Source of the DNA: Physcia stellaris
Taxonomy: Eukaryota > Ascomycota > Lecanoromycetes > Caliciales > Physciaceae
DNA: 64,000 bases
NCBI GenBank assembly: GCA_018902385.1
Contig: JABSSW010000022.1
Coordinates: 186,001 to 250,000 of the forward strand
Direction of reading: 5' to 3'
Each line of letters opens with the position of its first letter. Positions within the stretch are counted from its first letter, which is position 1. The notes below the pieces were generated by a model. It had not been told where the DNA came from. It saw only the letters and a program-made list of their open reading frames with translations, and made no database searches. Positions 33,833 to 46,220 of this stretch are shown in pieces. The position numbers and the translations under genes are program-made.

Positions 33833-36530
33833 ATGTCTTTTTTTGGATTCGATCCTACAATTCCAAGAGGTGGCGGACATCCCAATAAAGCTCCTGGCTT
33901 TGGGACTGCTCCTGATCCGTTTGCTTCAATCTCTCAGCATCGTGGGGTGGAAGATGAAGATGACGACGCGTAAGTGAGGCCTTGCGACTTCACACCTAGA
34001 TCTACTTATAGATCTGGGATCATTAGGATCGACTTTGATGATACGTATGACGGTCTCGGCGACCAGCTCGACGAAACCAACGATGACCTTAACGATGCTA
34101 CATTTGGTGGGACAGAGTCCAGAGCCCCCGCAGCGGAAAAGCCACTGGGCAAGGACTTCGACTTTCACGGACAAACAGCCAAAGTCTCTAACGCAATCAA
34201 TGAAGAGCAATACAGGTACAATCGACAGCATGCACCGCCGAAACCCCAAAACCCCCCAAGACAAACAAAGCCTTTCAAAACCGGTTACGAAGCTTATGAG
34301 AACCCCGATTACATACCTGACCTGCAGATGAACGCTGGTCTTTGGGGGCAGCCAACAAGAAGCAGCGGCAATGTCCAAGCATCGCAGAGTACCACAGCTC
34401 CAAGCGTTGCTCCGCAGCGTACATCAGCAGCAGCCTCAACTAGGAAGATGATGAGCTTAGAAGAAGTCGAGGCTGCCATGAGTGCACAAACAAAGAAGCC
34501 TGCGCCAATTCCACCAACTCAAGCACAAGAGCCACGGCAAGCGCCATCTTCCTTTGCCACACAATCAGCGCATGCTCAGCCTTCTCAGAACGTGCAACCT
34601 CCTTCATCTGCACCTATTGCTTTGCCGCCTCAGTCATTGCCATACCAGCGAACCTCTCAGGTTCGAGCATCACCAGCTCCTCAACAAGTCTCACAGGCTG
34701 AACTTCCGGGGCAACCAATGCCAAATACTGCTCGTCCAAGTGCCCCGCAGATCGCTCCACGCAGCCAGGTGCTGCAGCAACCTGAGTCCCAGAGTTCAGC
34801 TCCACCCAGACAGATCTTGCAGAATCCGAAGAGGCAATCTGCTCAGCTTGCTCCCAGACCGGCCGAACCTCCGCTGCCACCGCCTCAGCAACAGCAAGCA
34901 CGTGTACCCACAAGTGGTCCAATGAATTTGCCTAATCAATTGCCAATCATAACCCATCCTCAGCAGCTCATGCAACTGTCAGAAGAAGATCGCAACGCAC
35001 TTTTGTTGGAGGATGCGAAGCGGGCAAAAAGGAATCACAAAATCTACTTGCTATCACGGGATAATGGCTTGATGACACCTCAGGACAAGAATTTTATCAC
35101 AAGGATTCAGCTCCAGCAGCTTATGACAGCTACTGGGAACGTACTGGAGCAGGATGCAGATGCGGCGCTTTCAGAGGACTTCTACTATCAAGTAACCAGT
35201 CAGATCAGAGGTGGTTCCAGGCAAAACCCTCAGCAACCTCTCAGCAATTTTGCTCAGACGTATCTGTTCCAAACCGGCAGCCGCCATGGCGGCGCAGGGA
35301 GAAGGCAAAACCGGGGCGGGGACAACCACATGCAGCGTATGGAGATGCAGGTTCAGCGAGCAGTCGAAGCGGCCAAGGCAAAGCCGAAGAACAAGCAGTT
35401 GGTAATCGAAGGTAGTCTGGGCAAGATCTCTTTCAGTAATGCCAAGACTCCGAAGCCTTTACTCAATATCAAGCGCACCGACAGCCATGACAGGCCGCAA
35501 AGCGCGGGTCGAACTGCTTCAAGAAAAGCGTTTCCGGCAGAGCTTAGTACTAGTGATCGGAAGTCAATACTGAAGAACATAGAGGCAGTGTATTCAATAC
35601 TCATGAAAATGGAAGACCATGAACGCCGGTTGCCGCCACCACCAGCGAACGACGAACAAATGGCGGTTGCTGAAGAGCGGCATAGTGCCTGGCGAGAAGT
35701 CATGGGTAATTTTAGTCGGAGATTATGGGACGATCTGAAAGTGATGGAACCAATCGTTGAGGATTCGTCAGTTCTTCATCCCTTCATTGCATTTCTTTCA
35801 TATCCCAAGGGTAAGAAGGCTATACCCCGAATCTTCCGTCACCTTGATGAGGAGAAACGCCTCACAATCTTGACAATGATTGTTGTTCACCTCAATGTTC
35901 TTGATGTCATCAGGAATGCCCAGCCTGGGGTGTCAGGCACCAGACCAGCACTCGTTGCTCGCGACGAGGTTGAGCTTTTCTCGCAGACAGTCATGCCAAG
36001 TCTGTTTGCTTACGTCAACGAGGCACCATTGCAGATCGTTATCGGCTTGCTGGGTCTTATTACAAGCCGCTCCGATATGCAAGCTGTCCTACGTACCAAG
36101 GTTGGCTTGAATATCCTCACTATGCTCCTTAGCCGGGCAGAGTTGGTGAAGCAGTCAGAGAACCCAAGCGATCAGGAATGGGATCAGTGGGTGAGCCTTT
36201 ATAATCGGTTTTTCGATGTGATCGAGCCAATACTTGGCATCATCTTCCCAGGTTCGGTGAATGATGGACAAGACATGTACGTCTGGCAATTCTTGGCTGC
36301 TACTGGCATTGGTGCGAGTCCTGACCAGCAGCAGAGGCTGGTGGTTGCTGTCAAGTATGTGGTCTCAATTGTCTTAATGTCATTCGCTGCTAAAACTACT
36401 TCACAGGGATCGAGTCATGGAGACAGTCATGCAGAGCAAAACACTGCCTGCTGATATGGCCAGCCAAAGGCTTGCGAACGTCAACTTATTCATGCGCGCT
36501 ATTGGCCTCGATGTCGACTTGCTTGGCTGA
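33833..36530 (+). CDS. PAT1: PAT1, mRNA decapping activator and P-body scaffold
   Basis: Exons 33833-33969, 34027-36354, 36407-36530; 862 residues. The N-terminus MSFFGFDPTIP and the acidic FDDTYDGLGDQLDETNDDLN block are hallmark Pat1 motifs (the FDDTYDGL segment is where Dhh1-type helicases bind). A long Gln/Pro/Ala/Ser-rich, probably disordered region follows, then the linker with LLEDAKRAKRNHKIYLLSRD and MTPQDKNFITRIQLQQL. The helical C-terminal domain runs to KTLPADMASQRLANVNLFMR and AIGLDVDLLG. Pat1 binds the Lsm1-7 ring on oligoadenylated mRNA and recruits Dcp2 in the cytoplasm. The second intron must be removed: without it the frame stops at 36454 and loses the conserved end. Confidence 0.95.
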
Positions 36531-37573
36531 TATCTGATTATGGATGCCAAGATGTTAAGTCCATCATACAGCCATGTAAACCTACGGAATTATTAATTAA
36601 CTTGAGGCTATGTGCTTCTCCCTACTTGCGGTAGACCTGATCATCCCTGATTACAGCTCCAGTCGTCAAAGTCATGGAACAAAGCTTCGAGGCGGAGAAG
36701 TTGGTTGACAAACGCCTTGGGTCATCACTTTCCGTGCGACGTGCCGTCCAGTAGGCCAGGCCTTGAAGGATATTTAGGAACAGATATAGGACCCTGAAAG
36801 CCGGCATCGGGAATTGGCTTGGTCTAGGAACGACCCTCAATCAGGCTTGTTCTTTCTGATCTTGGGATGGCAATCGGAAGCTTTGCTCAAAATAACATCG
36901 ATTAGGACACATTTGTTGCGTGCATAGCTACCAGTTGCACCGACATATTGCCGTAGGCACTATGTTTATCAATGCATTGATTTTTTTGATCGACGAGACC
37001 GCCTTGCATGTATGGAACATGCGATATGCTCCGACTTCATGTGCATTAAGGAAAAGGCGAGGGCCAGCCAGATGATTTATAGCTCGTGACATCAGCCGGC
37101 AGATAAGCTAAGATCGACATCTGCAGAATCACTCGGCTACTCCGATTCCGTGAAGTCATACATATTCAATGCGAACCTTCTGTATTACAATCGATGAGAC
37201 GAATGCGGGTCTTCCTAACGTCTTTGAGGATCGGGTCCGTATGGCCAAGATTACGGTAGTAGATGGCGCATCTGCCACAGGCCTCTACAACGACAAACAT
37301 CGATGGTTGGCGGAGATCATGCCACTTGAAAGTCACTCACGAGCAAACTTACCTGTCCGGTGCCTTAAACCATGCAGCCCTAGTATCTGATTGCCAGTGG
37401 CAAGCTCCTGACCGAGGCGGGCCTTTCAGGGGCAGAATATAAATGAGTACGAGGACGGTCATTATTGATTCTACAAGACCAGTGCCAAAATTCGAATCAT
37501 TGCAGCTTCAATCCATTGAACGGTCAAACAGACGTTCTACCACTATCTCAGACATCCATTCGCCACATCCACC
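36531..37573. other. Intergenic, PAT1 to O-methyltransferase
   Basis: About 1 kb without a supported gene. Mixed composition. Short frames have no family match or signal peptide. The right part should hold the O-methyltransferase promoter. Confidence 0.5.
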
Positions 37574-38619
37574 ATGTTGGGAAGCGTTCTACCGTTCACC
37601 GTACGTCATATCTCATCGTTGGCCAAGATCAATCACTTACGAAGGCATCTTAGCCGGAGGCTGCTGACCGAGTGAGCCTGTATTGCCAAGAACACTCGAC
37701 AGACATCCCAGCGCACCTCCGAGACCATTGGGATTGGACAGCACAAAGTTTTGGTGACGCCGACAAGATGTCGTCCATGCTTCAGGTACGTTGTGAGAGC
37801 AGCGTCCGATCTCACTCGACAGCATCGGTAGTTCTAAGTTCTAGCTGATGTAAGCGACCATGAATAGGGTCAATGGATGATATTTACGGCACAGGACCGC
37901 AAACCCAAACGCATCCTCGAGATTGGATGCTATAGCGGCTACTCGGCGCTAGCCTGGTATGAGGGCACCAAGGACACGCAAGCGGAGATCATCACGCTCG
38001 AGCTTAGCCAGGTCATGATCGATGCATCCAAGAAGGCATTCAAGAAATACGGCGTCAACGACCGGGTCAAGTTGATCGAGGGACCCGCCGATGAGTCTAT
38101 CGCACAGCTCACGGGTGAGTTCGATCTTGTGTTTGTCGATGCAAACAAAGATGGCTACCTGGCGTACGTGCGGCAGATTCTGGATAACAAGCTCCTAAGC
38201 GCGAACGGCATCATTCTCTGTGACAACGGTAACTAAGTCTCAACGGAGAACACCAGCCTGATCACTAATAGCTGCGCCAGTCTTTGCGCGCGGGCTCACC
38301 GTTGGCAAGGATGTTAGTCCGTCGCTCAGCAATGCAGTTCGGCCATACTGTGAGTGACCTGGGAACAGTGGATTGATTGGAGACTGGTTGTGCTACTGAC
38401 GAACTCGCAGGGTCAGCGTGCGGCAAGGCGCTCATGGAATTCAACGACTATGTGTACAGCGATTCGAGGGTGGACGTGACGGTGCTGCCACTCTTTGACG
38501 GAATTAGCCAGATCAAATGGAAACAAGGCAAGAGCCGCGCCATGGTCGACGATGTGACAGGCGGGAACGGCACCCATCAGGGCAACACCAATGCCAATGC
38601 AATGGACAGGGCAATGTAA
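37574..38619 (+). CDS. SAM-dependent O-methyltransferase (class I, Methyltransf_3)
   Basis: Five exons: 37574-37600, 37654-37785, 37868-38228, 38272-38349, 38411-38619; all in phase, 268 residues. The SAM-binding motif is RILEIGCYSGYSALAW (Gly-rich loop), followed by ITLELSQVMIDASKKAF, RVKLIEGPADESI and the metal/catalytic region FDLVFVDANKDGYLAY, then GIILCDNA. This pattern is that of caffeoyl-CoA or catechol O-methyltransferase-like cytosolic, divalent-cation-dependent enzymes. In fungi such enzymes methylate phenolics or secondary metabolites. No polyketide synthase or peptide synthetase lies nearby in the window, so no cluster is claimed. The C-terminal ~30 residues (GGNGTHQGNTNANAMDRAM) are low-complexity. 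Confidence 0.9.
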
Positions 38620-39360
38620 ATTAAATGAAAGCGGTACGACAATCGGCCGCAATTGAAATGGCATCTACGGCAACCAGAACCAGACAGCCCGATCAATAGT
38701 CTCAATAAGCTGAATGCAGTCGTACGAGAAAGAAACTCATCCGGCAAATGTGCAATTGACATTATTATAGAGACGCGTATTTTTGACAGCATACGATTTC
38801 GTGAAAGGAGAGTGCTCAATTCGATCTTCGTGCCTTCTCTTTCGCGATTTGATATCTCGCCCATGGAAGGTTCCGTTGAAAAGTAGCGTTTGATCATTTA
38901 TCAAAGGCAGTGTGTCCATCATCGAAATGAGAAAATTCCAAATCATGTCCGAGTCTGATGCGTTCGGCACTCTTGTTTGATTACACGAGGCATGGCGCCA
39001 GGAATCATATTAACAATCTCAGACGGAAAACTCAAGGGACTTTCTAGGTACTAGCTCTGTGACCAAGAAGGGCGGTGTGAATACTGCTGACCTTTATCAT
39101 GACTTATGTAATTCGGCTCAGCTACCGTGATCATACGAGCCTTGCATGGCTGAATTTCAGAAGTTCTAAAATTGGTTCAATGTACGATTTTCCACTTCTC
39201 GAGCAAGCTCAGACCAAATCAAGTATGTATAACACGGTATGCTGGAGAAACCAAAGATGCAGCAACTCATTCAGCTTCTTCGCTGGCTTCACTCAGACTG
39301 ATTCTACACCTGATCTGCTTGATACATCGCTTTCACCCTTTTCGAGTGCCTGCCATAACT
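38620..39360. other. Intergenic, no gene seen
   Basis: No supported coding region. Short overlapping frames on both strands have no partner exons. The end of the stretch is probably the promoter of the candidate secreted-protein gene. Confidence 0.45.
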
Positions 39361-40371
39361 ATGGCAACCTCAATGTCAAGGCTCTGGATGGTGGCTCTTG
39401 CTTTCGCCGTTGTAATTACCTCTACCGTGAGTGTCAGGCTCGTTTGACCACTTCAGCATTACAACATTGACAGCTCAACAGGCTATTCCTAGAGATGCCC
39501 AAACCAAAGACCTCGTTGTGCGCAATGAAGTCCACCGCAGTGACTCTACCGCTCTGGAATTAGTGGAACGCCAGGCCGCCATCCATGTTGCCTTGATGGT
39601 AGTTCTTGTTGCACAGGTCAGCAAGCCCGAGATCCATCATATGGATTACTCCTCCAAGCCTTCGTGACCCCACTCGGAATGGGCAGATGCTTACTGGGTT
39701 TCCGTTTGTATGGAAGAAACGATCAAGCTGCCTTTTCCAATAAAGCAAGAAGCCAAAAAAAAAAAAGAAAAAAGAAAAAAGAAAAATGATGGTCGATCGC
39801 TGAGTCGAACCCAAGATGCAAAAAGCAGAGCCTCTTTCCGTCTCGGAAGGTATTTAATGCCCCTGGGATGTCCCGAATTGGCTACTCGACGTACGTACTA
39901 CGATCTTGCACGCCTCAGTATCAACCAGGGTATGACCCCCAACCTACTATAGCACCTACTTTCACTTAGCCCGCTTATGAAAATACAACGTCTAATTATC
40001 ATATATAAACTCTTAGTTCAATTATTCCTTGGATAAGATCTGGAACGCAATTTCCTGGGCTGTCGGCTTGTACGGACTTGCGTATTCGGCCTATAGCGTC
40101 AATAAAGACTGTGTTAAGGAATACGGCAGGTCAGACTGTGTACGTACTTCGCTAAATCCCATCTTAAAGGTTTTCTTTCGCGATGCTTGGGCTGCTCAGT
40201 GTGCCACTGATGACCACTGTCTCCTGCCTTATTTTACTTGCTGGCTTCTAGTATGTTGAGAACTGAAAAGGCTCATGCCAACCTTTACAGATTAATTCTT
40301 CGATTGGTCTCGTTATCAGTTTCTTCGGAGTTGGATACAAAGTCAAACCAGGCTTCGGGTACGTCCAATAA
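39361..40371 (+). CDS. Candidate small secreted protein, multi-exon, model uncertain
   Basis: The first exon (39361-39426) encodes a start and hydrophobic leader MATSMSRLWMVALAFAVVIT, then a good GTGAGT donor. The next exon starts at 39482 (AIPRDAQTKDLVVRNEVHRS). It either runs to a stop at 39667 (83 residues in all) or splices at 39599 to 40017. The latter exon (FNYSLDKIWNAISWAVGLYG, VNKDCVKEYGRSDC) ends at a GTACGT at 40140 and can join 40291-40371 (VISFFGVGYKVKPGFGYVQ), giving ~128 residues. A further in-frame stretch after 40380 (YECSRNNGLVSYGTWEDP) suggests either another exon or that this is a decaying copy of a longer gene. No family recognised. Confidence 0.4.
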
Positions 40372-40599
40372 GTTTCTAGCAGCTTTCCATCACAGACTGA
40401 GATCAAGTACGAATGCAGTCGCAATAACGGCCTCGTCTCCTACGGGACATGGGAGGATCCTCATGACTCCAGCAATTCGTCATTCCTGGGATCCATATTA
40501 TGTTTCCAGGTCTACCGAGGATACAGTAGATGTGAGCCAAGTCTCTCAATTTTCCCTGCTCCACGAGAGCTTCTCCTTACTCAACATTTAATGGGGTTG

Positions 40600-42088
40600 G
40601 GGCTGCCCTCGAGTTTCAATAAGTCATTTCCTCTTTTGACATGTTTCTACTGAGAAGAGTTGATCTTCAGCCGAACTTCCACCAGAAAGACCCGCTTCCA
40701 TTAGTTTGAGTGTGTCGAGAGTCTTTCAAAGTCTCACATTTCAATTTCTTCCTAAGCCTATAAACTGCAAGAACCTGTTCGGGAAGCTGCCCAAATGCAT
40801 AGAAGAAATATTGGCTCATTCGTCCGGTAGAAGCTCCGCAATATCATCGTAACCATATCCCAGGCTTCTCAATCCCTGTAGCCATTCGAACTCCTGGGTC
40901 GCTAAAGCCTCTAACTATTTCCGGGAACTCCCTTATCCTTGTCGCTGGTATTAAGAAGTGTGTAAGCATTGGCTTTCCATGAGCTTCTGAGCACTAATCG
41001 CTTGCATAGAATCCCGAAGAACAGTCATGTCATTATCTGACAGATGTGTCTTGTTCAGTCTGCGGGGATGGATACCACCCCTTCTGAGCACTAAGTTGTC
41101 ACTCCACCCTTCGTATCGAGATTGCAATTTTCTGAAAGGATTTGATCGGAGGATCTTGCGTTGTGCTGAAACCTTTGTATGACCTTCCAACTATCCAATA
41201 ACGGTTCAAGATTCCTGGATTGCTTTCAAACCCGCTTCAGTGAAGCCGTATCTCCCGAATTAGCGAGATCTGGAACAATCTAAGGAAAGTTGCGAGACAA
41301 GCAGACTAATATCAATACGTAGGAGTTGTCATGGATATCTGGGGTAGGATTGGGGCCACGTATACACAAATTATACCATACCCTGTCCAACGTTCCTGTC
41401 AGCGCCCCATCGTCGTCCCATTCTCTCATGCTGGCCCGCGGAGCCACCGCCCATCCCCGGTCGTACAAGTACTGGAAAACCGGTCAGCATCAGTGCCGGC
41501 CTTGAAGAGTAATACAGTCTATGGGGCGCTCATTGGTGGCGGTCGTCGTGATCATGGAACATTTCCAACTACATTATTGAGGTGGAAGCGCCCACCAGTC
41601 AGCTATAACACATTCAAGCACGTTGATGTAGGTACGCGCTGAATGAACTTTGTACTTAAAAGTACACTATCTGATTTCAGGAGGCACCATATCTAGCGAT
41701 TCCGATTTGAGGGTTTGCAGGAAATTCTTGGGGTTTGCTCAAAGAGGTAGCCATGTCAGCAAGGGAGTCCCAATGAGCTCATTTTTATGATAATTGTTGT
41801 AGGAATATCAAGCTTACTCTCACGTCTTAGCCGAAAGCCAAGCGAACACGAGCTGACAAATTGTCGAATACGGGATAACAATCTGTTCTTGGTCAATCCT
41901 TCAGACATCAAGACGCCATCGTGATGTTGAAAAGCGTCCACGAAAACAAGCACATGAATGGTACATTCGGCCGGCCACTGCTATAAAGAGCCGCTCTTTG
42001 CCCGTCTCGAAGGCCCACTTAAAACGAACCGCAACAGCTACCAACTTACCATCACTAGCTGAATTTTTCTACACAATACTCGAAAGAA
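40600..42088. other. Intergenic, no gene seen
   Basis: About 1.5 kb of mixed composition without a convincing open frame, signal peptide or splice-linked pair. The last part is likely the promoter of the cysteine-rich secreted protein gene. Confidence 0.45.
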
Positions 42089-42481
42089 ATGCATTTCCAA
42101 AACACCCTCCTCGTCCTCGCGACCGCTTTCTTGGCCAGCACCAACGCATTGACTGTGTTTGTTCTTCTTTCTACCCTTTTGGCTTACATCGCTAACACTT
42201 TAACAAATTCAAAGGCCCCGTGAAGCTGCTCCCGAGCCAGCAGGATGCACTGGCCAGCCATGGCGTAGCACGAACGAGACCCTCGCTACCGAGGGCTGCA
42301 AGGCCCACTGTCGGGATCCGTGCTACCCAACCTACCAGGAAGGAGACTATTACTATGCTGTTTGCATATGCGTAAGTACCTCTCATCTTTATCAAGGCTG
42401 CATCAGACGAGAACTAAGCTCGAATTTTCAAACATTAGCGAGGGATTCCGTAGGAGTGATATCTTGGCGCGACGGGAATAG
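42089..42481 (+). CDS. Small cysteine-rich secreted protein
   Basis: Three exons: 42089-42156, 42215-42371, then a short last exon. The start MHFQNTLLVLATAFLASTNA is a clear signal peptide. The mature part has six cysteines: PAGCTGQPW, EGCKAHCRDPCYPTYQ, then AVCIC. The first intron uses a GTTTGT donor at 42157, which alone keeps frame. For the last exon, an acceptor ending at 42442 gives GFRRSDILARRE and a stop at 42481 (~86 residues), while one ending at 42438 gives a stop at 42453. Size, secretion signal and spaced cysteines are typical of effector-like or antimicrobial-like small secreted proteins, but no named family is recognised. Confidence 0.65.
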
Positions 42482-43121
42482 TCCATGGGTGGATTTTGGT
42501 CAGGAACTTGCGCATTGAATTGAAGAGGGGAAAACCTTGTTGATGTCTTGGGGCTTGATAATCAAGGCGTAGTGTTAGGACTTTGACTATCGGCAGGTCA
42601 TTGAATGCCAATCCTGAAGAATAATAAAAGAGACCTAGACAATATGGCCGCAAACTCAGGCCTCTGGTACCTAATCTCAAGCCTGGGGAAAATGTTGGCC
42701 CAAGTTGTGCGTTGCATTGCAAATATTCGATAATCGAAGGTCTATCGAAAGTCTTGGTTACGCTCGTTCTTGTCGTCAGTCAGTATCTCATCGAAGACGA
42801 CAGACAAGATTCTCGTGGTGACGATGCACCCAAACCCTCATTCAAGAGCACCAGGATGACAAACCGTTGAAATCAACGCCTTGCGTCAGCGCTACTAATA
42901 CTCAAAGTCAAATACAACCGCATGGTGGCGCATATCTTGTGTTTTGGACAGTGGAGATCAAGAAAGGTTAACATGTACAAAGCATCCAAGCGATAGGCGC
43001 AGTGTTTGCTGATTGGTCTTGTCCCACTCAAGAATTCAATTTCTTCCGAAGAGTGCATCCCGCCGTCCTCTTCCTCTAGTGATTGCAAATCGACACTCGC
43101 AAACTCACACTCAGCAGCGAC
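42482..43121. other. Intergenic, no gene seen
   Basis: No supported gene. Presumably contains the 3' region of the cysteine-rich protein gene and the promoter of the next secreted protein gene. Confidence 0.45.
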
Positions 43122-43932
43122 ATGCTCGAAATTATCCTAGGCTTCTGCCTTGTGTGCATTGTCCTTGCAACAGACCCGAGGAGCCTGTACGTTGACTCCT
43201 TATCTATCACATTGCAACAATCTGCTGATACTCAAAAGAACTACGCTACAGCCGAGCACGTCCTCGGCTGTCAATGAATCCGATTATCATGGTGTTGCTG
43301 CGCTTAGCTTCATGCACTATCATCTCAACACCACCATCTCCAAGGACACATCCCTCTCCACCAACGATCAGACACGACTAATGAACAAATGCACCGGCAC
43401 TGGTATGCGGGATTGGGTCTTCCAAACTTCTCGCTGTTTGCACCCCAGAAATCTCCAGGCTTTGGAAGTCACTTGCCGCGATCACCATTTCCCATGGACA
43501 AGGGCCATTCCCCAAGCGTGTGCAGCCAATGAAATTTGTATGGATACCGGTTTGGCCGTCGAAGATGCGAAAGCTTACTGCGTTTCCACTCGAAGCTTCA
43601 CCAAGATCCGGCAGTCGTACGGCCCTCTTGCTAGAAGTATCGAGATACCCAATCCAGGGGCTGGTACAGTATCAGCCAATGCAGTGCTCGCCGATTGGAC
43701 TCGAAGAATGGGGATGGGGGGTGCGAATCCTTTCAAGTTGGATGCTTTAGGACGAGGAAGCAGTGTCGCGAAGAAGCGCATACTAACCGAGAGTATTCTG
43801 AAATCAGAGGAATGCGTAGGATGCTTTTCGTTGAGAATGCAACCGCTGCCGAGAGGAACACGGTTCTTGAGAGCTGGTCTCGCTGTGAACAATGCTCAGG
43901 AGGGATACATGTTCCTGGTTACTATCTCTTAA
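43122..43932 (+). CDS. Secreted hypothetical protein, two exons
   Basis: Exon 1 is 43122-43186 and encodes MLEIILGFCLVCIVLATDPR, a likely signal peptide. Exon 2 is 43239-43932, joined in phase by a 52 bp GT..AG intron; 252 residues in all. The mature part has a Cys-containing central region (NKCTGTGMRDWVFQTSRC, EVTCRDHHFP, QACAANEICMDTG, AKAYCVSTRSF) and a second half with SEECVGCFSLRMQPLPRGTR ending in MFLVTIS. The spacing of pairs of Cys suggests disulphides. No domain family is recognised. It lies 640 bp from another secreted-protein gene on the same strand. Confidence 0.7.
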
Positions 43933-45210
43933 GCACCTAATCAATATTAAAATCAAAGGAAACAAGTTACCAAATCTGACTAAAGGCGTGTAGACATGAT
44001 GGTTTTAGAGGTCTCACTATTATCGTAGACCTTGTGTCTCTGCCGCTTTTGCCAAAACCCCTTCATCGACTTTCTCCTCTCTAAAGGGGCGGATCCAAGC
44101 CCCAAGGGTGTAAATTGGAAGCAATACCAGCTGCAGCCCCCAGCGACGGCCGCGCAGGGGTGGAATATCAAGGATGAACAGGTGGCCGAGGCGATGATGG
44201 TGTTCATCCGAGCTGTGCCGATCCTTCATCATACATCCATAAAGATATATTACAAACCCGCATCACGACAATAGGTCCCCATGGCAATCAGATGGACTCC
44301 CCCGTACTAGGCGGAAAAAGAGTCGTAGACAGATATCAGGATAGCTAGGCACGGCCGACAATTGTCAACTCTTAAGCTACGCAAGCACTTATTCCTTTTC
44401 GGTGCCGCATCATGAGACACACATGATCTCAGTATTTCACGAAATTTGAGCCAAAGAGTATGAGACATATATACGAGGACAAGGTACCAGCTAATTCGAA
44501 AGACCCACGTTCGGAAGCGAAATCTACTCCAAATACGCTTCAGATACCAGATGGGATAGCTGCCATATTTCTTCAGTTATCATGACTCAATTCATGGTAC
44601 TGGTCCATGGTGTGCAAACAGAGGCACTGTCCTTTCGCCAGAAGTGCCCGATTAGGGATCGAGGCGCGCGAAGATACAGTCCGTGGAGATGGAGGTAAAG
44701 TTTAGCAATGGCTTGCTGGTAGCATGCTACCTAGAATCTGAATTCAGCTCGCGAGGCCAGGAAAGGGGGGAGGGAGGGGAGGCAAGGTAGGAGGGGTGTT
44801 AGGGGCAGGGTTTAGGTTGTCGCTTGTGGTGCTATGGTTGCTGTATTGAGCGTTTGCGCTTTGAGGAGTGGGAAGGGGATGAGAGCGAGCTAGAGAAGAG
44901 AGAGATTAATAGGAGCATGGCTAATAGAGTGAGAGAAGGAATGGACTTGGTGGCTGGTCGAGAACAGGACGAGAGGGGAGGTAAGAGGGCGGTATAGACT
45001 TTTTGTAATCTCTCGATCTAGCCGCGTCAGATCTAAGAGGATGTCTATGGTTCGTGGTGAAGGAAGGTCTTGCAGTTGCCCCGGGACCGCAGGGAAAATG
45101 GTTCCAATATTCTAGTTGCAAGCCACCATGTATACGATACCCACTTTTTGTACAGAGATGTCTTGCTCAAGGGTCGTGTCCTTGACGGCTCCCAGGACAG
45201 CTTCAATAGC
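43933..45210. other. Intergenic, includes purine-rich tract
   Basis: No supported gene in ~1.3 kb. 44755-44960 is strongly purine-rich (runs such as GGGGGGAGGGAGGGGAGG), a simple-sequence tract. One 80-codon frame at 44032-44274 has no start context, leader or family match. Confidence 0.5.
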
Positions 45211-46220
45211 CTACTCGTCCATCTTATCCCCTCCACCCCCTCCAGGTATCCGGCCTTCGTTCAGTTCTTTCTCTAGCCTCGTAATCTCCTGCAAGCTCTT
45301 CGCATTCCGTATCAAGGCCTCTACGTGCTTCTTCTCCTTCTCCGTAAGCTTTACCCGATAGCTTTTGTCGCCCGGAATGACGCCGTTGGCGATTCCAGAG
45401 ACGGACGGGATGTCAAAAGTGCGAGACTTGATGCCCATTATCTTAGTCAATTGTCAGTATATCCACGTGTGACGGTTTCAAGGAGGGTAAACCTTTGAAG
45501 CGAGCGCAGATGGCTCTTTGAAGGTGCCAAAAAGCTCGTTAGCTTTTGCTCGCTCTGCATCTTTCACTTTTTGGTAGTCGAAGAACCGGACGGTGGGGCA
45601 ACGCCAGATTATCCAATAGCGGTAATGCTGCACCAGAGCTACATCAGCATCCAATACATATATCGGGCCTGCCGTCCGTACCTCTTTCCTGGTGACAGGG
45701 TTGTCCAGCAATGACAAATGCGTGAGTTTCGTGAAATGCCTCAACGTATCCAAGTCCGCCAGCTCCGCCAGATTGTTTTGTGTCAAAATAAGACATGTGA
45801 GGTTGGGTAGTGAGTTGGCTAGAGTAGGTTGTATACTGGAGATGCGGTTGCGGGCGAGAAGCAGAGTACGGAGGCGCGGCGAAAGCGGGAAGTTCGCCAG
45901 GGCCGAGATATCATTGTCTGTGAAGTCGATCGCGTCTTGATCCTAAACATTTCCACGCAATCAGCATCTTGACCTTGAGAAGTCAGAGTGGATTCAAAAG
46001 AGCAGAATAGGGGCGATCAAAGTACCTTTGCAACGCCCAAATTCTCAATCGCTGGGATCTTGTGGCCTGCAGTCCGCAATCATGATATCAATGGAGCTCA
46101 TTCTCAAAGTGTAGTATCTGCCCTTTTCAGCTTGTACGCACCTCTGAGATCTAATTCGCGTTCTTTGAGGGGGTTGAGGTAGGAGAGAGAATTTTGGATG
46201 AGCTCGGCTGTTAACCTCAT
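45211..46220 (-). CDS. LEA1: U2 snRNP component A' (LEA1)
   Basis: Exons on the minus strand: 46220-46142, 46066-46026, 45942-45682, 45627-45493, 45441-45211; 248 residues. The N-terminus MRLTAELIQNSLSYLNPLKE and the RELDLRGHKIPAIENLG segment match U2A'. Leucine-rich repeats follow (LRTLLLARNRISSIQ, LTCLILTQNNLAELADL, LTHLSLLDNPVTRKE). The cap region is HYRYWIIWRCPTVRFFDYQK with VKDAERAKANELF. The tail has SKIMGIKSRTFDIP and a Lys/Glu-rich helix ending GGGGDKMDE. The protein pairs with U2B'' on stem-loop IV of U2 snRNA in the spliceosome. The intron at 45681-45628 must be removed to join TRKE to HYRYW. Confidence 0.93.

Noticed and set aside
39780-39870. tRNA-like GTTCGA box on the minus strand with a following T-run
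   Set aside because: No T-stem pairing or acceptor stem can be drawn around it, and no anticodon arm is visible.
44032-44274. 80-codon plus-strand frame as a gene
   Set aside because: No leader, domain or splice partner, and its sequence does not resemble any family I know.
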